DNA of 64,000 nt. Source: CAWGXG01 sp963826505 (GTDB lineage Bacteria > Chloroflexota > Anaerolineae > Aggregatilineales > Aggregatilineaceae). Shown piece after piece: positions 45,501 to 54,570 of this stretch; the first letter of the stretch is position 1; each line of letters starts with the position of its first letter. The notes under the pieces were generated by a model. That model worked only from the letters and a program-made list of their open reading frames with translations, was not told where the DNA came from and made no database searches. Location: assembly GCA_963826505.1 (NCBI GenBank), contig CAWGXG010000001.1, positions 62,001-126,000 of the forward strand, written 5' to 3'. Made by a program: the position numbers and the translations under genes.

Positions 45501-46958
45501 CTACTGCATCGCCGCGCCGAGTGTGCCGCATGCCGGGCACGATCCGCCGGGCCGGACGATGGCGTACCCTGCCTGCGGGTCCGCGCCGTAGACGGTGAAG
45601 TCTACGTTCCAGATGATCATCAGGCGAATTTTGCCACTACTGCGCGCCAACTGGGCCGCACGGCCCAACCACTGCGCTTGCTGAGCTACGGTCACGTTGG
45701 CCGCCCAGGCGAAGCCCGCGGGCAGCGCGCCGAGCCCTTCTGGCGACAGATAGCCGAGTTCCGTGAAGCACAGCGACTTCTGGCCGCCAAACGCGTTCCA
45801 GTAGGTGTTGACCATACCCCAGAAATAACGCGTGTAGTAGTTGTCGCCACGCGGATCGCCGCTGGTCTGGTCGGGCGAGATGATGCCTTCGTTATAGTGG
45901 ATGCCGATGCAATCCATATAATTGGCCGCGCCCGCCTGTGCCATGCCGCGAATATAGCGATCGTCGTTCCACACACGGTCGGTGCCAAACGCGCCTTCTG
46001 CGCCCGTGGGCGACGGCGCGCCGCTGATCACCATCACGCTGGCATTTGCGCCCTTGATCGCCGTGTAGGCTTTGGCAAGCAGCTGCACATAGGTGGCCGG
46101 GTTGATCTGGCCCTGCGGCCATTCGCGGTCCAGGTTTTGCTCGTTCCAGACTTCGATCGCGTCGGGACCCAATCTTGCGACACCCGCCACAAAGCCCGCG
46201 TATTGATCCATGTAGGTGCCGCCCGCGCCAAGCTGCGCCGGGTCACCCACGATGCCCAACAGGACGCGGAAGCCCTGGCTGTGCGCCTGGTTGATCGCGC
46301 CCGCGGCCACATCCGGTGAATCACCGAGGTTGTAGCGGATCTGGCGCTTGGCCCAGGTCATCTTCGCCTGCCGCATCAAGTCCGGGTAAGCGAAGCTGTC
46401 CACGTGCCCGCCCAGCTCGAAGGTGCCCAACGGCGCCGGGACCGGCGTCGGCTGTGTGGATGGCGGAGTGGTGGGGGTTGTAGGCGTGCCCGTGCCCGCC
46501 GTAATCTTGAGGACCTGCCCGACAAAGATCAGGTTGGGATTGGTGATGTTGTTCGCCGCGACCAGCGCCTGGATCGTCGTGCCAAACTGCACCGCGATCT
46601 TATAGAGCGTATCGCCCGGGACAACAGTATAGGTGCCGGTTGTCGGTTGAGGAACCGGCGTAGGCTGCGGCTGAGACGGCACTGGTGTCGCCGTGGGGAC
46701 CGGCTGAGGCACCGTCCCGGCAGCAGGAATCACGAGCACCTGACCCACGTAAATCAGGTTGGGATTCGCGATGCCATTGGCCGCTGCCAGTACAGGCCAC
46801 GTCGTGCCATAACTCAGCGCAATGCGATACAGGTTTTCGCCGGGCTGGACAACGTGTGTCGTACTGCCGCCCTGCGCCAGCGCTGGCTGCACCTGTGGAA
46901 GGGCCGGGGCCAGCAGTGCCACAACCACTAGACCGATGATCATCCATCTGAAACGCAT
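45501..46958 (-). CDS. Secreted protein with two LysM domains and a GH-A-type glycosidase domain
   Basis: After a signal peptide (ends ALAQG), two LysM domains at about 35-80 and 110-155 (HVVQPGENLYRIALSYG, YTVVPGDTLYKIAVQFG) bind peptidoglycan or chitin. Pro/Thr linkers separate them from a TIM-barrel domain of about 310 residues. IEVWNEQN holds the likely acid/base Glu and LCFTELGYLS the likely nucleophile Glu, the layout of clan GH-A enzymes such as families 5 and 39. The protein may remodel the wall or degrade external glycans. The ATG at 46958 with GGGAG upstream was chosen. A minus-strand terminator follows at 45434. Confidence 0.85.
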   Translation of the reverse strand: MRFRWMIIGLVVVALLAPALPQVQPALAQGGSTTHVVQPGENLYRIALSYGTTWPVLAAANGIANPNLIYVGQVLVIPAAGTVPQPVPTATPVPSQPQPTPVPQPTTGTYTVVPGDTLYKIAVQFGTTIQALVAANNITNPNLIFVGQVLKITAGTGTPTTPTTPPSTQPTPVPAPLGTFELGGHVDSFAYPDLMRQAKMTWAKRQIRYNLGDSPDVAAGAINQAHSQGFRVLLGIVGDPAQLGAGGTYMDQYAGFVAGVARLGPDAIEVWNEQNLDREWPQGQINPATYVQLLAKAYTAIKGANASVMVISGAPSPTGAEGAFGTDRVWNDDRYIRGMAQAGAANYMDCIGIHYNEGIISPDQTSGDPRGDNYYTRYFWGMVNTYWNAFGGQKSLCFTELGYLSPEGLGALPAGFAWAANVTVAQQAQWLGRAAQLARSSGKIRLMIIWNVDFTVYGADPQAGYAIVRPGGSCPACGTLGAAMQ

Positions 46959-46996
46959 GATGTAACTCCCTGGCTCAGTAAACACGAAGGACCTGT

Positions 46997-47218
46997 CTAT
47001 TCATGATAATGAATTTCAAGAAATGCACAACTAACCGATCCCGAACGTTTTACCAACGCCTGCGCTACGTTTGTGACACGGCATCCGCCCGCGCACAGAT
47101 GGGCTGTGTCGTTCAGATGGTGCAGGGTGGCCTCGCCGCCAACATAGCGCAGTTCCGTCAACAACGCGTTGTTCATGTCGAAACTCCAGGCCAGAGCGCG
47201 CAATATCTGCCCGTGCAT
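46997..47218 (-). CDS. Possible small protein next to the SOS promoter
   Basis: A 73-codon frame from ATG 47218 has the GC-rich third positions of real genes here. The product includes a helical region with ILRALAWSFDMNNALL and two cysteines. The frame remains open to 47335, but upstream start codons have no usable ribosome-binding site. It is not recognisable. A plus-strand frame also covers most of it, and the strong promoter at 47251 reads the other way, so this may be a decayed gene. Confidence 0.25.
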   Translation of the reverse strand: MHGQILRALAWSFDMNNALLTELRYVGGEATLHHLNDTAHLCAGGCRVTNVAQALVKRSGSVSCAFLEIHYHE

Positions 47219-47250
47219 GCGCCCTGTCGTATTCCAGACGGTTTTCCCTC

Positions 47251-47279
47251 TTGACAATAAGAACAAATGTTCGTATACT
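47251..47279 (+). promoter_or_regulatory. Near-perfect sigma-70-like promoter with embedded LexA box
   Basis: TTGACA at 47251-47256 and TATACT at 47274-47279 are separated by exactly 17 bases. The spacer contains the perfect palindrome GAACAAATGTTC at 47261-47272, a LexA-type operator. A repressor bound there would block RNA polymerase directly, so this promoter should be off until DNA damage. Confidence 0.85.
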
Positions 47280-47285
47280 GGTTGT

Positions 47286-47391
47286 GATGTGGACATCCTC
47301 CCATCCCCCCCACCCTGGCCTGGTGCGTCCCCCACCTGACCCTACGTGCCGGCCAACGAAAACGGGCAACCTCTAAAGGTCGCCCGTTTTT
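47286..47391 (+). ncRNA. Predicted SOS-controlled C-rich small RNA
   Basis: Transcription from the promoter at 47251-47279 should start near 47286. A terminator hairpin (ACGGGC at 47362-47367, ACCT/AGGT, GCCCGT at 47382-47387) with a T-run ends at 47391, giving about 106 nucleotides. The 5' half is extremely C-rich, with CATCCTCCC and a run of seven C, able to pair with Shine-Dalgarno sequences, as known C-rich regulatory RNAs do. An alternative is a leaderless 29-codon frame from ATG 47287, which would be Pro-rich; it has no ribosome-binding site. No gene follows on this strand. Confidence 0.6.
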
Positions 47392-47420
47392 GTCGTAATA
47401 TCGCTTGCCGGATTGCAGTC

Positions 47421-47663
47421 CTATTTCTTCTTGCCCGCCAATTCATCGCGCAGGGCCTGTCCCTGGAACTGGTGCCCGAAGAGCGGCGCGAATACGCAGA
47501 AGTCGAACACACCCGCCGTCAGCGGGACCAGGCCCACAACCGCGACGATGATCCCCACCACGCCGCTGAGCACCAGCAGCCCGAGCACGATCAACACGAT
47601 TCCCGCCACCCCACGCGTGATGCGCCCGTTCATGCTGGCGAGAAACTTGAACATGTCGTCCAT
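47421..47663 (-). CDS. YgaP/DUF2892-type small membrane protein
   Basis: The 80-residue product has two membrane helices; NGRITRGVAGIVLIVLGLL and GLVPLTAGVFDFC are typical of DUF2892, with FCVFAPLFG at the usual conserved Cys-x-x-x-x-x-x-Gly position. A charged tail ends KKK. AGGAGGATGGACT precedes the ATG. Function of the family is unclear; some members are fused to rhodanese domains. Confidence 0.8.
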   Translation of the reverse strand: MDDMFKFLASMNGRITRGVAGIVLIVLGLLVLSGVVGIIVAVVGLVPLTAGVFDFCVFAPLFGHQFQGQALRDELAGKKK

Positions 47664-47849
47664 AGTCCATCCTCCTGATTCGCGATGCCCAAACTACACC
47701 TACCTAGTTATAACACTTTTGGGTGGGGAGCGTTGTTATTCGTAGGCACCAAATATACTAGCGGCAGACTGCGCCTCGCGCCTAGGCGGCGATCGCAGTC
47801 TGCCGCGTGAAAGTCGTATTGATACGCGCCAGGGCGTGACGCCCTCAGA

Positions 47850-48344
47850 TCAGCGCGTTAGCTTTGTGGGCAGGCGGCGGACCAGGGCGTACCAGCCATA
47901 GCCGATCAGTCCGCCCACGATACCTGACAGCAAAATCTTGAAGAACCCGTAGTGATCGGCGTAATTGTAGGTGAACGGCCCGCTCTTATAATCGCCGATG
48001 ATTTTGGTCGTGATCCACCAGAAAAGCAGCGCCAGAATACCCGACACTACCGCCATGATTGCGCCCGCGAGGCTGTCCTTACCTCCCTTGAGCATGGCAT
48101 ACACCGGCCCATTGATCACCGCGATCATTCCGGCCCCAACACCAAACGCGAACAAGAACGTCCCGGTAGGCAGTTTGAAGAGGCGGTCAAAAATCCCGGT
48201 CACAATCCCCGATGCGACCGCCACGAGCACGGCCACGAGTCCGGCGTTGATGTCGATCCCGAGTTGGGTGATCATACGCTCTGCCTGCTGCACGGCTTCA
48301 CCAGCCTGGAACTGCCGCCCTCCCTGTGAGCTGTTGTTCGTCAT
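47850..48344 (-). CDS. Hypothetical four-helix membrane protein
   Basis: The 164-residue protein has a polar N-terminus (1-30) and four hydrophobic helices at about 33-55, 62-82, 92-115 and 135-155. Gly-rich pairs such as FAFGVGAGMIAVI recur. I know no family. GAGGAG eight bases before the ATG makes the start secure. It precedes the tRNA gene region, transcribed in the opposite direction. Confidence 0.7.
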   Translation of the reverse strand: MTNNSSQGGRQFQAGEAVQQAERMITQLGIDINAGLVAVLVAVASGIVTGIFDRLFKLPTGTFLFAFGVGAGMIAVINGPVYAMLKGGKDSLAGAIMAVVSGILALLFWWITTKIIGDYKSGPFTYNYADHYGFFKILLSGIVGGLIGYGWYALVRRLPTKLTR

Positions 48345-48490
48345 GCTGTTATCTCCTCGTTTCCATTTTCAATGGATGGAAGTAGCCTGCGCGATAAACA
48401 GTGGGATCCTTTTATTAATAACACTATAGCATCATTGTTTTGCGCCTGCAAGAGGGGAAAATGCCGGTTTGCACGGCGCGTAATCAACTC

Positions 48491-48519
48491 TTGACGCCCC
48501 CTGATCGCAATGGTAGAAT
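48491..48519 (+). promoter_or_regulatory. Promoter of tRNA-Glu
   Basis: TTGACG at 48491-48496, a 17-base spacer and TAGAAT at 48514-48519 lie 13 bases upstream of the tRNA. Confidence 0.75.
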
Positions 48520-48532
48520 TCCGAGCGTGTTC

Positions 48533-48605
48533 GCCCTCATCGTCTAGGGGACCAGGACGTGGCCCTTTCAAGGCCAAGACCAGAGTTCGAATCTCTGTGA
48601 GGGCA
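48533..48605 (+). tRNA. tRNA-Glu (anticodon TTC)
   Basis: The 73-base gene folds with acceptor GCCCTCA pairing TGAGGGC at 48598-48604 and discriminator A at 48605. The anticodon loop CTTTCAA lies on a TGGCC/GGCCA stem, giving anticodon TTC for Glu. The T-arm contains AGAGTTCGAATCTCT. The D-arm GTCTAGGGGAC is typical. CCA is not encoded. It is a single tRNA with its own promoter and terminator, and no integrase is next to it. Confidence 0.95.
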
Positions 48606-48625
48606 CAACTTTTGAAGCAAAAAAA

Positions 48626-48653
48626 CCGGCGCAACCTTGCGCCGGTTTTTTTT
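48626..48653 (+). terminator. Rho-independent terminator of tRNA-Glu
   Basis: CCGGCGCA at 48626-48633 pairs with TGCGCCGG at 48638-48645 around ACCT, followed by eight T residues. Confidence 0.92.
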
Positions 48654-48706
48654 ACAGTGCGCACGTCGTGATCTGATTCCAGACGTGCGCGATCCTCCTA
48701 CGTCGT

Positions 48707-49414
48707 CTAGTTGGCGTTGCTCGCGGGCAGCGGGGTATTGTTCCACACCGCGTCAGGATTGGGCGCCATCGAGCTGACTGGCACATACAGGTAGTCGCAC
48801 GACCATACAATCTTATAGTATTGGCCGGTTGCGTCCTTGCCCAGGACCCAGGCCGTCTTGCCCGCTGGCATGGTCAGCGCCGGCTCGACAAGCACGCCGG
48901 GCTCAGAATACAACGGGGTGTCGGCCACGAACAACCCGACGACCGATGTCGAGGAGATGTCCATCAATACATCGCAGCCGGGGAACGGCCCGTCGCAGAA
49001 GAACGGGGCGAGCACTTCCTGATCCAGCTCGTTCAGGCCGCTGTCGCGCAGGATGAACGTGATAGTGATTGGCACGTTCGACTGCATAGGCCAGGTGCCG
49101 GTCATCGGTTCCAGGTCACTCGAAGCGTACAGATACCACGTTAACGGCGTGCTGGGCCCCCAACTGCTGGATGAATAGCGCTGCGCCATATAGATCAGCC
49201 CATCTTGTTCGACGATGGTGTCGTAATAGTACAGATCGCCGTTGGTGATGCCTTCCACCAGCATCCTGAAGCTCGTCTGCAACTCATTGCAGCCCGTGGA
49301 GAGCGTGTACTGGTAGGTCCAGTTTTCACCCGCCGCGCTGGCAGGTGCCACCACGAAGACGCCCAGCGCAATCGTCAGCGCCAGGACCAACCCCACCATT
49401 TTCTTAATCAACAT
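48707..49414 (-). CDS. Secreted protein with SH3-like C-terminus
   Basis: A signal peptide (ends ASAAG) precedes a 210-residue mature protein. The N-terminal part (about 30-150) is beta-rich with CNELQTSFRMLVEG; the C-terminal part (about 155-235) reads VGLFVADTPLYSEPGVLVEPALTMPAGKT with one gap here, the style of bacterial SH3 modules, ending YKIVWSCDYLYVPVSSM. Four cysteines may form disulfides. GGAGAAACAATC precedes the ATG. It shares the SH3-type ending with the large exported proteins at 13875 and 39515, but not their other domains. Confidence 0.72.
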   Translation of the reverse strand: MLIKKMVGLVLALTIALGVFVVAPASAAGENWTYQYTLSTGCNELQTSFRMLVEGITNGDLYYYDTIVEQDGLIYMAQRYSSSSWGPSTPLTWYLYASSDLEPMTGTWPMQSNVPITITFILRDSGLNELDQEVLAPFFCDGPFPGCDVLMDISSTSVVGLFVADTPLYSEPGVLVEPALTMPAGKTAWVLGKDATGQYYKIVWSCDYLYVPVSSMAPNPDAVWNNTPLPASNAN

Positions 49415-49585
49415 GATTGTTTCTCCATCGACTATGGCCCATCGTTAATCATATTATAAGGGCAGATCTGGTCTCTTTATCGCTAAAACTTGAAAAAAAA
49501 TAATTAAAGATCGCTAACTGCAATAGATCGGCTTAGTGTACACGGTATGCGCTGACTGACGGATGGCCGCGGGCAGTGGTCCGGT

Positions 49586-51761
49586 CTATCCACGTCCAGC
49601 AGGCGGCAACGCGTTGGGATCGGCGGGGACGTAATAAAGCCCGAGCATTTTGCCGTCGGGGATAGTATGCGGCGATCCCAGGACAGCATGCCGTCCGAAG
49701 ACTTCATCGAACATCAGGAGCAGGTCGGCATTGTCGGGCGGGAAGTAGAACGCGAGATCGATCGTACGCGGCAGCAGACGCAGCAACTCCTCCGACACCG
49801 TATCCGGGGACTCGACGTACACGAGCAGCCCGTCCGTCAGAAAATTGATCAGGCGCTGCGCGTCCGTTTGGGGCAGGACGTGATCGGCGATGACGTAAAT
49901 CTGTGTGCCGGGCGGGAAGTCGCGCGAGCGCAGCATGGCGTCGTCGCCATCGTAATTAGTGAAGGCGCGCATCTCGTGCTCGAACAGGTCCAGGAAGGGG
50001 CCGTAATAAAACAGAGCCTGCCCGACCGCGATCGCCAGCGCCAGCGCGATCATAGCGGCGGCCAGCGGACGGAAGGACCAGCCGGGCGGCCACAACAGCG
50101 GCAGCGTCACGCGGATGCCGAGCGCGATCAGCAGCGCCAGCGCTGGGAAGACCAGCACATAGCGCGCCGAGACGGCGCTCTCGACCAGCGCCGCGTTGCC
50201 CAACGTCGCGGCCAGCAGCCATCCGGCAGGCAGCACGCCGGGCCCGCGCCACTGCCACGCCGCGATCACGACTCCCAGCAAAAACAGCGGCACGAGGTAT
50301 TCCAGGATCAGCGGGTGCTGGCCGCCGTAGTACAGGTAATAGTGGAAGACGGTGTTTTCCGGCGCGTTGACGTAGACCATCAGCGCGTGCTTGAAGTGTG
50401 CGAGACGCGTTTGCAGCGTGTTGGACTCGCGTTGGTAGCCCCAGTAAAACGCGTTGAACTCGGCTTTGTCCAGCCGGTCGAACAGCGGCTCGTCCAGCCC
50501 AATCAGCGTAAAGTAGATCGGCGCGGCCACCATCACGAAGACCAGCAGCATCAGCAGCATGCCGCGCCATGGCGGACGCGGTCGCCACAGCACAAAGCCT
50601 GCCCCCAGCCAAGCGATCACCAGCAGCGGAAACATGAGCCGCCCGCCTTCGTAAAAATACTGCGTCAGGCCGAGCGCCGCGCCGCCTAGCACCCAGTCGA
50701 TGCGACGGCGGCTGCGCAGTCCGCGTGCCAGAAAGGCCAGGGCCACTGTCCCGAACAGCGGATCGGCGATGTTATTGAGCGCCAACCGGCTGTAGTGCAC
50801 CTGGGGCGGAAAGGTCAGCAGGACCAGCGCGGCCAGGATCGCCGTCAGCCGGTCGTAGAGCGTGCGGGCCAGCAGGTACAGCGCGGGCACGGTCAGCGCG
50901 CCGAGGATCACGCTCAGGGCGCGCAGTCCGGCCAGGTCGCGCCCGAAGATGGCGACCATGGCTGCCTGCCCGTACGAAAACAGGAACGGGAACGAGGCCG
51001 TGGTCGGCATGGGAGCCAGCAGCTTAACGTCCGGGAACGTCCAGAAATAGGTCACGCCCAGCGCAAAATGGCTTTCGTCGATCATGGCGCGCATGGTGCC
51101 GCGCAGGTGATAAAAGCGCACGACGAGCGCCACCAGCGTCAGCGCGATCACTAGCAGGATCTCGGCGGTGGCGATGGCGCGCTGTGGACGCGGCACGTTT
51201 CGACGTTATTCTGAGCGGCGTGGGGTCGGTGTCGCGTTCGGATTCGGATGGGGCGGGGCGGCGAGTCCAACCGAACCCGGCCAGCCCGCCTATCACCAGC
51301 GCGATCCCGCCCACGAGCAGCACAAACTGGATATGGTGCGAGAGTGTGTGCAGGCGCGCGATATGCAGCAGGCGGCTGTTGGTTTCGGTCAGCACCGCCA
51401 GCGCCGCGATCCCCGGCAGGATCAGGATCAGCGCGGCGGGCGGCCACAGGCGATCAAGCGGCGCGCGGGCGCGGAGTGGCGCGGGAATCACCCGGCGCGA
51501 GAAAGCCAGCGCCAGCATCAGCAGCAGCGCTCCGGCGGCAAAACACCAGGGCGCGAGCGGGTCGTAATAATCCTTGGGGCCGTGCGTGGGGCGGTAATGC
51601 GCCAGACTTTCCAACTGGGGCCGGAACAGGTAGGCGCTGAGCGCCATGCAGCCGATCGCCAAGAGCCCGAGCAGCCCGGCGATCAGGTCGCGGTGACGTC
51701 GCAACGGCGCGCTGTGCTGCCGGAGGCTGTGGGGGATGCTGTCCGCGAGTGTCCGAAACAT
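49586..51761 (-). pseudogene. GT39-like membrane glycosyltransferase, frameshifted
   Basis: The start at 51761 encodes four membrane helices (LLGLLAIGCMALSAYLF onward). An extra base near 51197-51215 then changes frame. The second frame has the dolichyl-phosphate-mannose-type glycosyltransferase core: helix, FYHLRG, MIDESHFA with the acidic pair used in catalysis, then about nine more helices. Together about 725 residues would give 13 helices. GT39-type enzymes move a sugar from a lipid carrier to exported proteins or lipids. A GTG at 51196 could start the second frame as a separate protein, but it lacks a ribosome-binding site. Confidence 0.75.
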
Positions 51762-51983
51762 AGGGGCGTGGTCCTCACCTGCGCGCTGTGTATCACCCGC
51801 GCGATCCTAGTGCGGATCGCGCCGCGCGTCAATTTCGGGGGGCGGGCGAACGGCATGTCTCCATCTCCCCTTGAGCAGCTGCGCCGTGGATGCGTATAAT
51901 AGCAGGGGGTGGCGATTATTCCCCCCTTATGTGATGCGCGGCGGATGTGCCGCGTGGGTGTCCAGACTGGAAAAGGTTGTGTG

Positions 51984-53114
51984 ATGATTACCCTCAATGA
52001 TCTGGCTGTCTCGATGGCCAAAATTCTGACCGAATACTGTTCGCCCGTGAAGCCCGGCGAAACCGTGACGATCGCCGGTAACAGCAACACCTGCTGGCCG
52101 CTGATCGAGTCGCTGTACGAGGCCGTTCTGCGGCGCGGGGGATTTCCCCAGGTGCAGGCGGCGGCCCCGCTGTCGCCGGACTATTCCGACCTGTACGAGC
52201 TATATCTGCGGCTGGCGAATGACCAGCAGCTCGATCATCTCGATTCGACCGTGATGCATTGGGTCAATACCTCCGACGCGCTGTTTTTCATCAAAGCGCC
52301 GCACAACACCAAAGCCCTCTCGGCGGTCGATCCACAGCGCATCAGCCGCATGCGCAAGACCAACAGCCCGTTTTCCGAGCGCTATTTGCAGCGTTACGCC
52401 GAAGGATCACTGCGCTGGACGGTGGTGGGCTGGCCGACGAACGCCCTCGCGCAAACGGCGGAAATGGGCCTGCTGGATTACACCGACTTCGTGGCGAAAG
52501 CCTGCGGCCTGGATCAGCCCGATCCGGTGGCCTACTGGCAGAGTTTCCGCACCATGCAAGAGCGGCTGGTCGAGTGGCTGAGCGACAAGTCGCACGCCGA
52601 GGTCAAAGGGCCGGGCATCGACCTGTCGTTCGAGTTCGCGGGGCGGCCCTGGGTGAGCTGTCACGGCGATCTGAACTTCCCCGACGGCGAGATTTTCACC
52701 AGCCCGATTGAGGACTCGGTCAACGGCACGGTGGCGTTTAATTACCCGTGCGTCTACCTGGGCAACGAAGTCGAAGGTGTGCGGCTGCGCTTCAAGGATG
52801 GGCTGGCGGTCGAGGCATCGGCCAGCAAGCGCGAGGATTACCTGATCCAGACATTGGACACGGACGCGGGCGGTCGTCGCCTGGGCGAGTTCGCGATCGG
52901 GACGAATATGGGCGTGCAGGTCATGACGCGCAGCATCCTCTTTGACGAGAAGATCGGCGGGTCGATCCACATGGCGTTGGGCCGCAGCTACGAGGAATCG
53001 AAGGGCAAGAACGAGAGCGCGATCCATTGGGACATGGTCCACAGCATGCAAGACGGCGGCGAAATCTGGATCGACGGCCAGTTGTTTTACCGCGCCGGGC
53101 AGTTCATGGTGTAA
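51984..53114 (+). CDS. M29 family aminopeptidase, copy 1
   Basis: The 376-residue product matches M29 (AmpS/AmpT) metalloaminopeptidases, which remove N-terminal residues in the cytoplasm using two metal ions. Ligand motifs are all present: NFPDGEIFTSP (Glu), RRLGEFAIGTN (Glu), GGSIHMALG (His) and AIHWDMV (His and Asp). The N-terminus AKILTEYCSPVKPGE is also typical. The ATG at 51984 has AAAAGG upstream. A terminator at 53150 separates it from copy 2. A third copy is at 59433. Confidence 0.92.
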   Translation: MITLNDLAVSMAKILTEYCSPVKPGETVTIAGNSNTCWPLIESLYEAVLRRGGFPQVQAAAPLSPDYSDLYELYLRLANDQQLDHLDSTVMHWVNTSDALFFIKAPHNTKALSAVDPQRISRMRKTNSPFSERYLQRYAEGSLRWTVVGWPTNALAQTAEMGLLDYTDFVAKACGLDQPDPVAYWQSFRTMQERLVEWLSDKSHAEVKGPGIDLSFEFAGRPWVSCHGDLNFPDGEIFTSPIEDSVNGTVAFNYPCVYLGNEVEGVRLRFKDGLAVEASASKREDYLIQTLDTDAGGRRLGEFAIGTNMGVQVMTRSILFDEKIGGSIHMALGRSYEESKGKNESAIHWDMVHSMQDGGEIWIDGQLFYRAGQFMV

Positions 53115-53149
53115 GCGCAGAGCCGCATGGGCGGACAATGAGTGTCACG

Positions 53150-53186
53150 AACCGGGATCGATCGTCATCGATCCCGGTTTTGTTTT
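53150..53186 (+). terminator. Rho-independent terminator after M29 copy 1
   Basis: AACCGGGATCGAT at 53150-53162 pairs perfectly with ATCGATCCCGGTT at 53167-53179, followed by TTGTTTT. Confidence 0.92.
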
Positions 53187-53309
53187 ACCATAACTCAATA
53201 AAATTAATCTTCATATCAATTTTGATGATATATAAACTTGATTTTCTGAATAATCCTCGGTACGATTTGGTCAGAGATGGCGAGTTAGTTCGTATTGGGA
53301 GGATAACCC

Positions 53310-54413
53310 GTGATTCCTGATTTTGCCCCCAGATTGGCCCGCGTTCTGACCGAGTACTGCCGCCCAGTTCAGGAGGGCGACAAAGTGGCGATCATGACAT
53401 CAACCGCCGCTGAACCGTTGGTCGAAGCGCTGGTCGAAGCGGTGCTGCGGCAGGGAGGCCACCCGCTGTTGTGGCTGTCGCTGCCCAACATGAGCGAGCT
53501 GGTGCTCAAACACGCCAGCGATGCGCAGCTCCAGTTTATCAACCCCCTGATCATGACGCTGATCACCGAAGCGGACGTCCTGTACAGCATCCGCGCGCCC
53601 GCCAACACCAAGAATCTTGCCAGCATCGATCCACAGCGTTTGACCCTCTCCCAGCAGGGCCAGCGCCCCGTCAACGAACTCTACCAGAAACGCGCTGCGG
53701 ATGATTCGATCCGCTGGAATATCACCGCGTGGCCGACGCAAGCTGCCGCCCAAGACGCCAATATGGGTTTTCTGGATTTCGAGCGCTTCGTCTATGAAGC
53801 GTGCGGCCTGCATTACGACGATCCGGTCGCCTACTGGCTGGATCTTCGCGACCGGCAGGATCGACTGGTAGCGTGGTTGAGCGATAAATCGCACGCCGAA
53901 GTGCGCGGTCCCGGCATCGACTTGACCTTCGACTTCGGCGGGCGCAAGTGGAAAAACAGCTTCGGCATTCGCAACTTTCCTGACGGCGAAATTTTCACCA
54001 GCCCGATCGAGGAGTCGGTCAACGGGCACGTGGAGTTCAACCATCCCACCGTGTATGTCGGGCGCGAATTGAGCGGCATCACGCTGACCTTCAAAGATGG
54101 CGTAGTCGTCGATGCCCACGCCGCTAAAGACGAACCCACGCTGCTGAACCAACTCGATCTGGACGAGGGCGCGCGTCGCCTCGGCGAATTTGCCATCGGC
54201 ACCAACATGAGCATTACACGCTTCACGCGTGAGATCCTCTTCGACGAAAAAATGGGCGGGACGGTGCACATGGCGCTCGGCCTCGGCTTCCCCGAACTGG
54301 GCGGCGTGAACAAAAGCGTCGTGCACTGGGATATGGTGCATGGCATGTTGGACGGCGGCGAAATCTGGATCGATGGCCAGTTGTTCTACCGCGCCGGGCA
54401 GTTCATGGTGTAA
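53310..54413 (+). CDS. M29 family aminopeptidase, copy 2
   Basis: The 367-residue enzyme is closely related to copies 1 and 3. Metal-ligand motifs are intact: NFPDGEIFTSP, RRLGEFAIGTN, GGTVHMALG and VVHWDMV. It begins at GTG 53310 with GGGAGGATAACCC upstream. An AT-rich promoter region precedes it, including TATAAACTTGATTT near 53230. The three copies differ mainly in the N-terminal 130 residues, which shape substrate access in this family, so they may have different peptide preferences. Confidence 0.92.
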   Translation: MIPDFAPRLARVLTEYCRPVQEGDKVAIMTSTAAEPLVEALVEAVLRQGGHPLLWLSLPNMSELVLKHASDAQLQFINPLIMTLITEADVLYSIRAPANTKNLASIDPQRLTLSQQGQRPVNELYQKRAADDSIRWNITAWPTQAAAQDANMGFLDFERFVYEACGLHYDDPVAYWLDLRDRQDRLVAWLSDKSHAEVRGPGIDLTFDFGGRKWKNSFGIRNFPDGEIFTSPIEESVNGHVEFNHPTVYVGRELSGITLTFKDGVVVDAHAAKDEPTLLNQLDLDEGARRLGEFAIGTNMSITRFTREILFDEKMGGTVHMALGLGFPELGGVNKSVVHWDMVHGMLDGGEIWIDGQLFYRAGQFMV

Positions 54414-54486
54414 GCGATCAGCCCTCAGTTGACAGCGATCAGCAGAAGCTGATTCGCCTTATGCTGAACCATAATTCACCAATCGG

Positions 54487-54520
54487 AACCGGGGGCACGC
54501 TGCGCGCGCGCCCGGTTTTT
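54487..54520 (+). terminator. Rho-independent terminator after M29 copy 2
   Basis: ACCGGG near 54488 pairs with CCCGGT ending near 54516, extended by inner G/C pairs and followed by TTTTT. Confidence 0.8.
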
Positions 54521-54570
54521 GGTTTACACTGGAGATGGAACAGCGATGTGGACGTCTTGAGGAGGATGGT

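Noticed and set aside
48533..48605. tRNA-Glu as an integration site for a mobile island
   Set aside because: No integrase, no duplicated tRNA end and no change of gene content were seen on either side.
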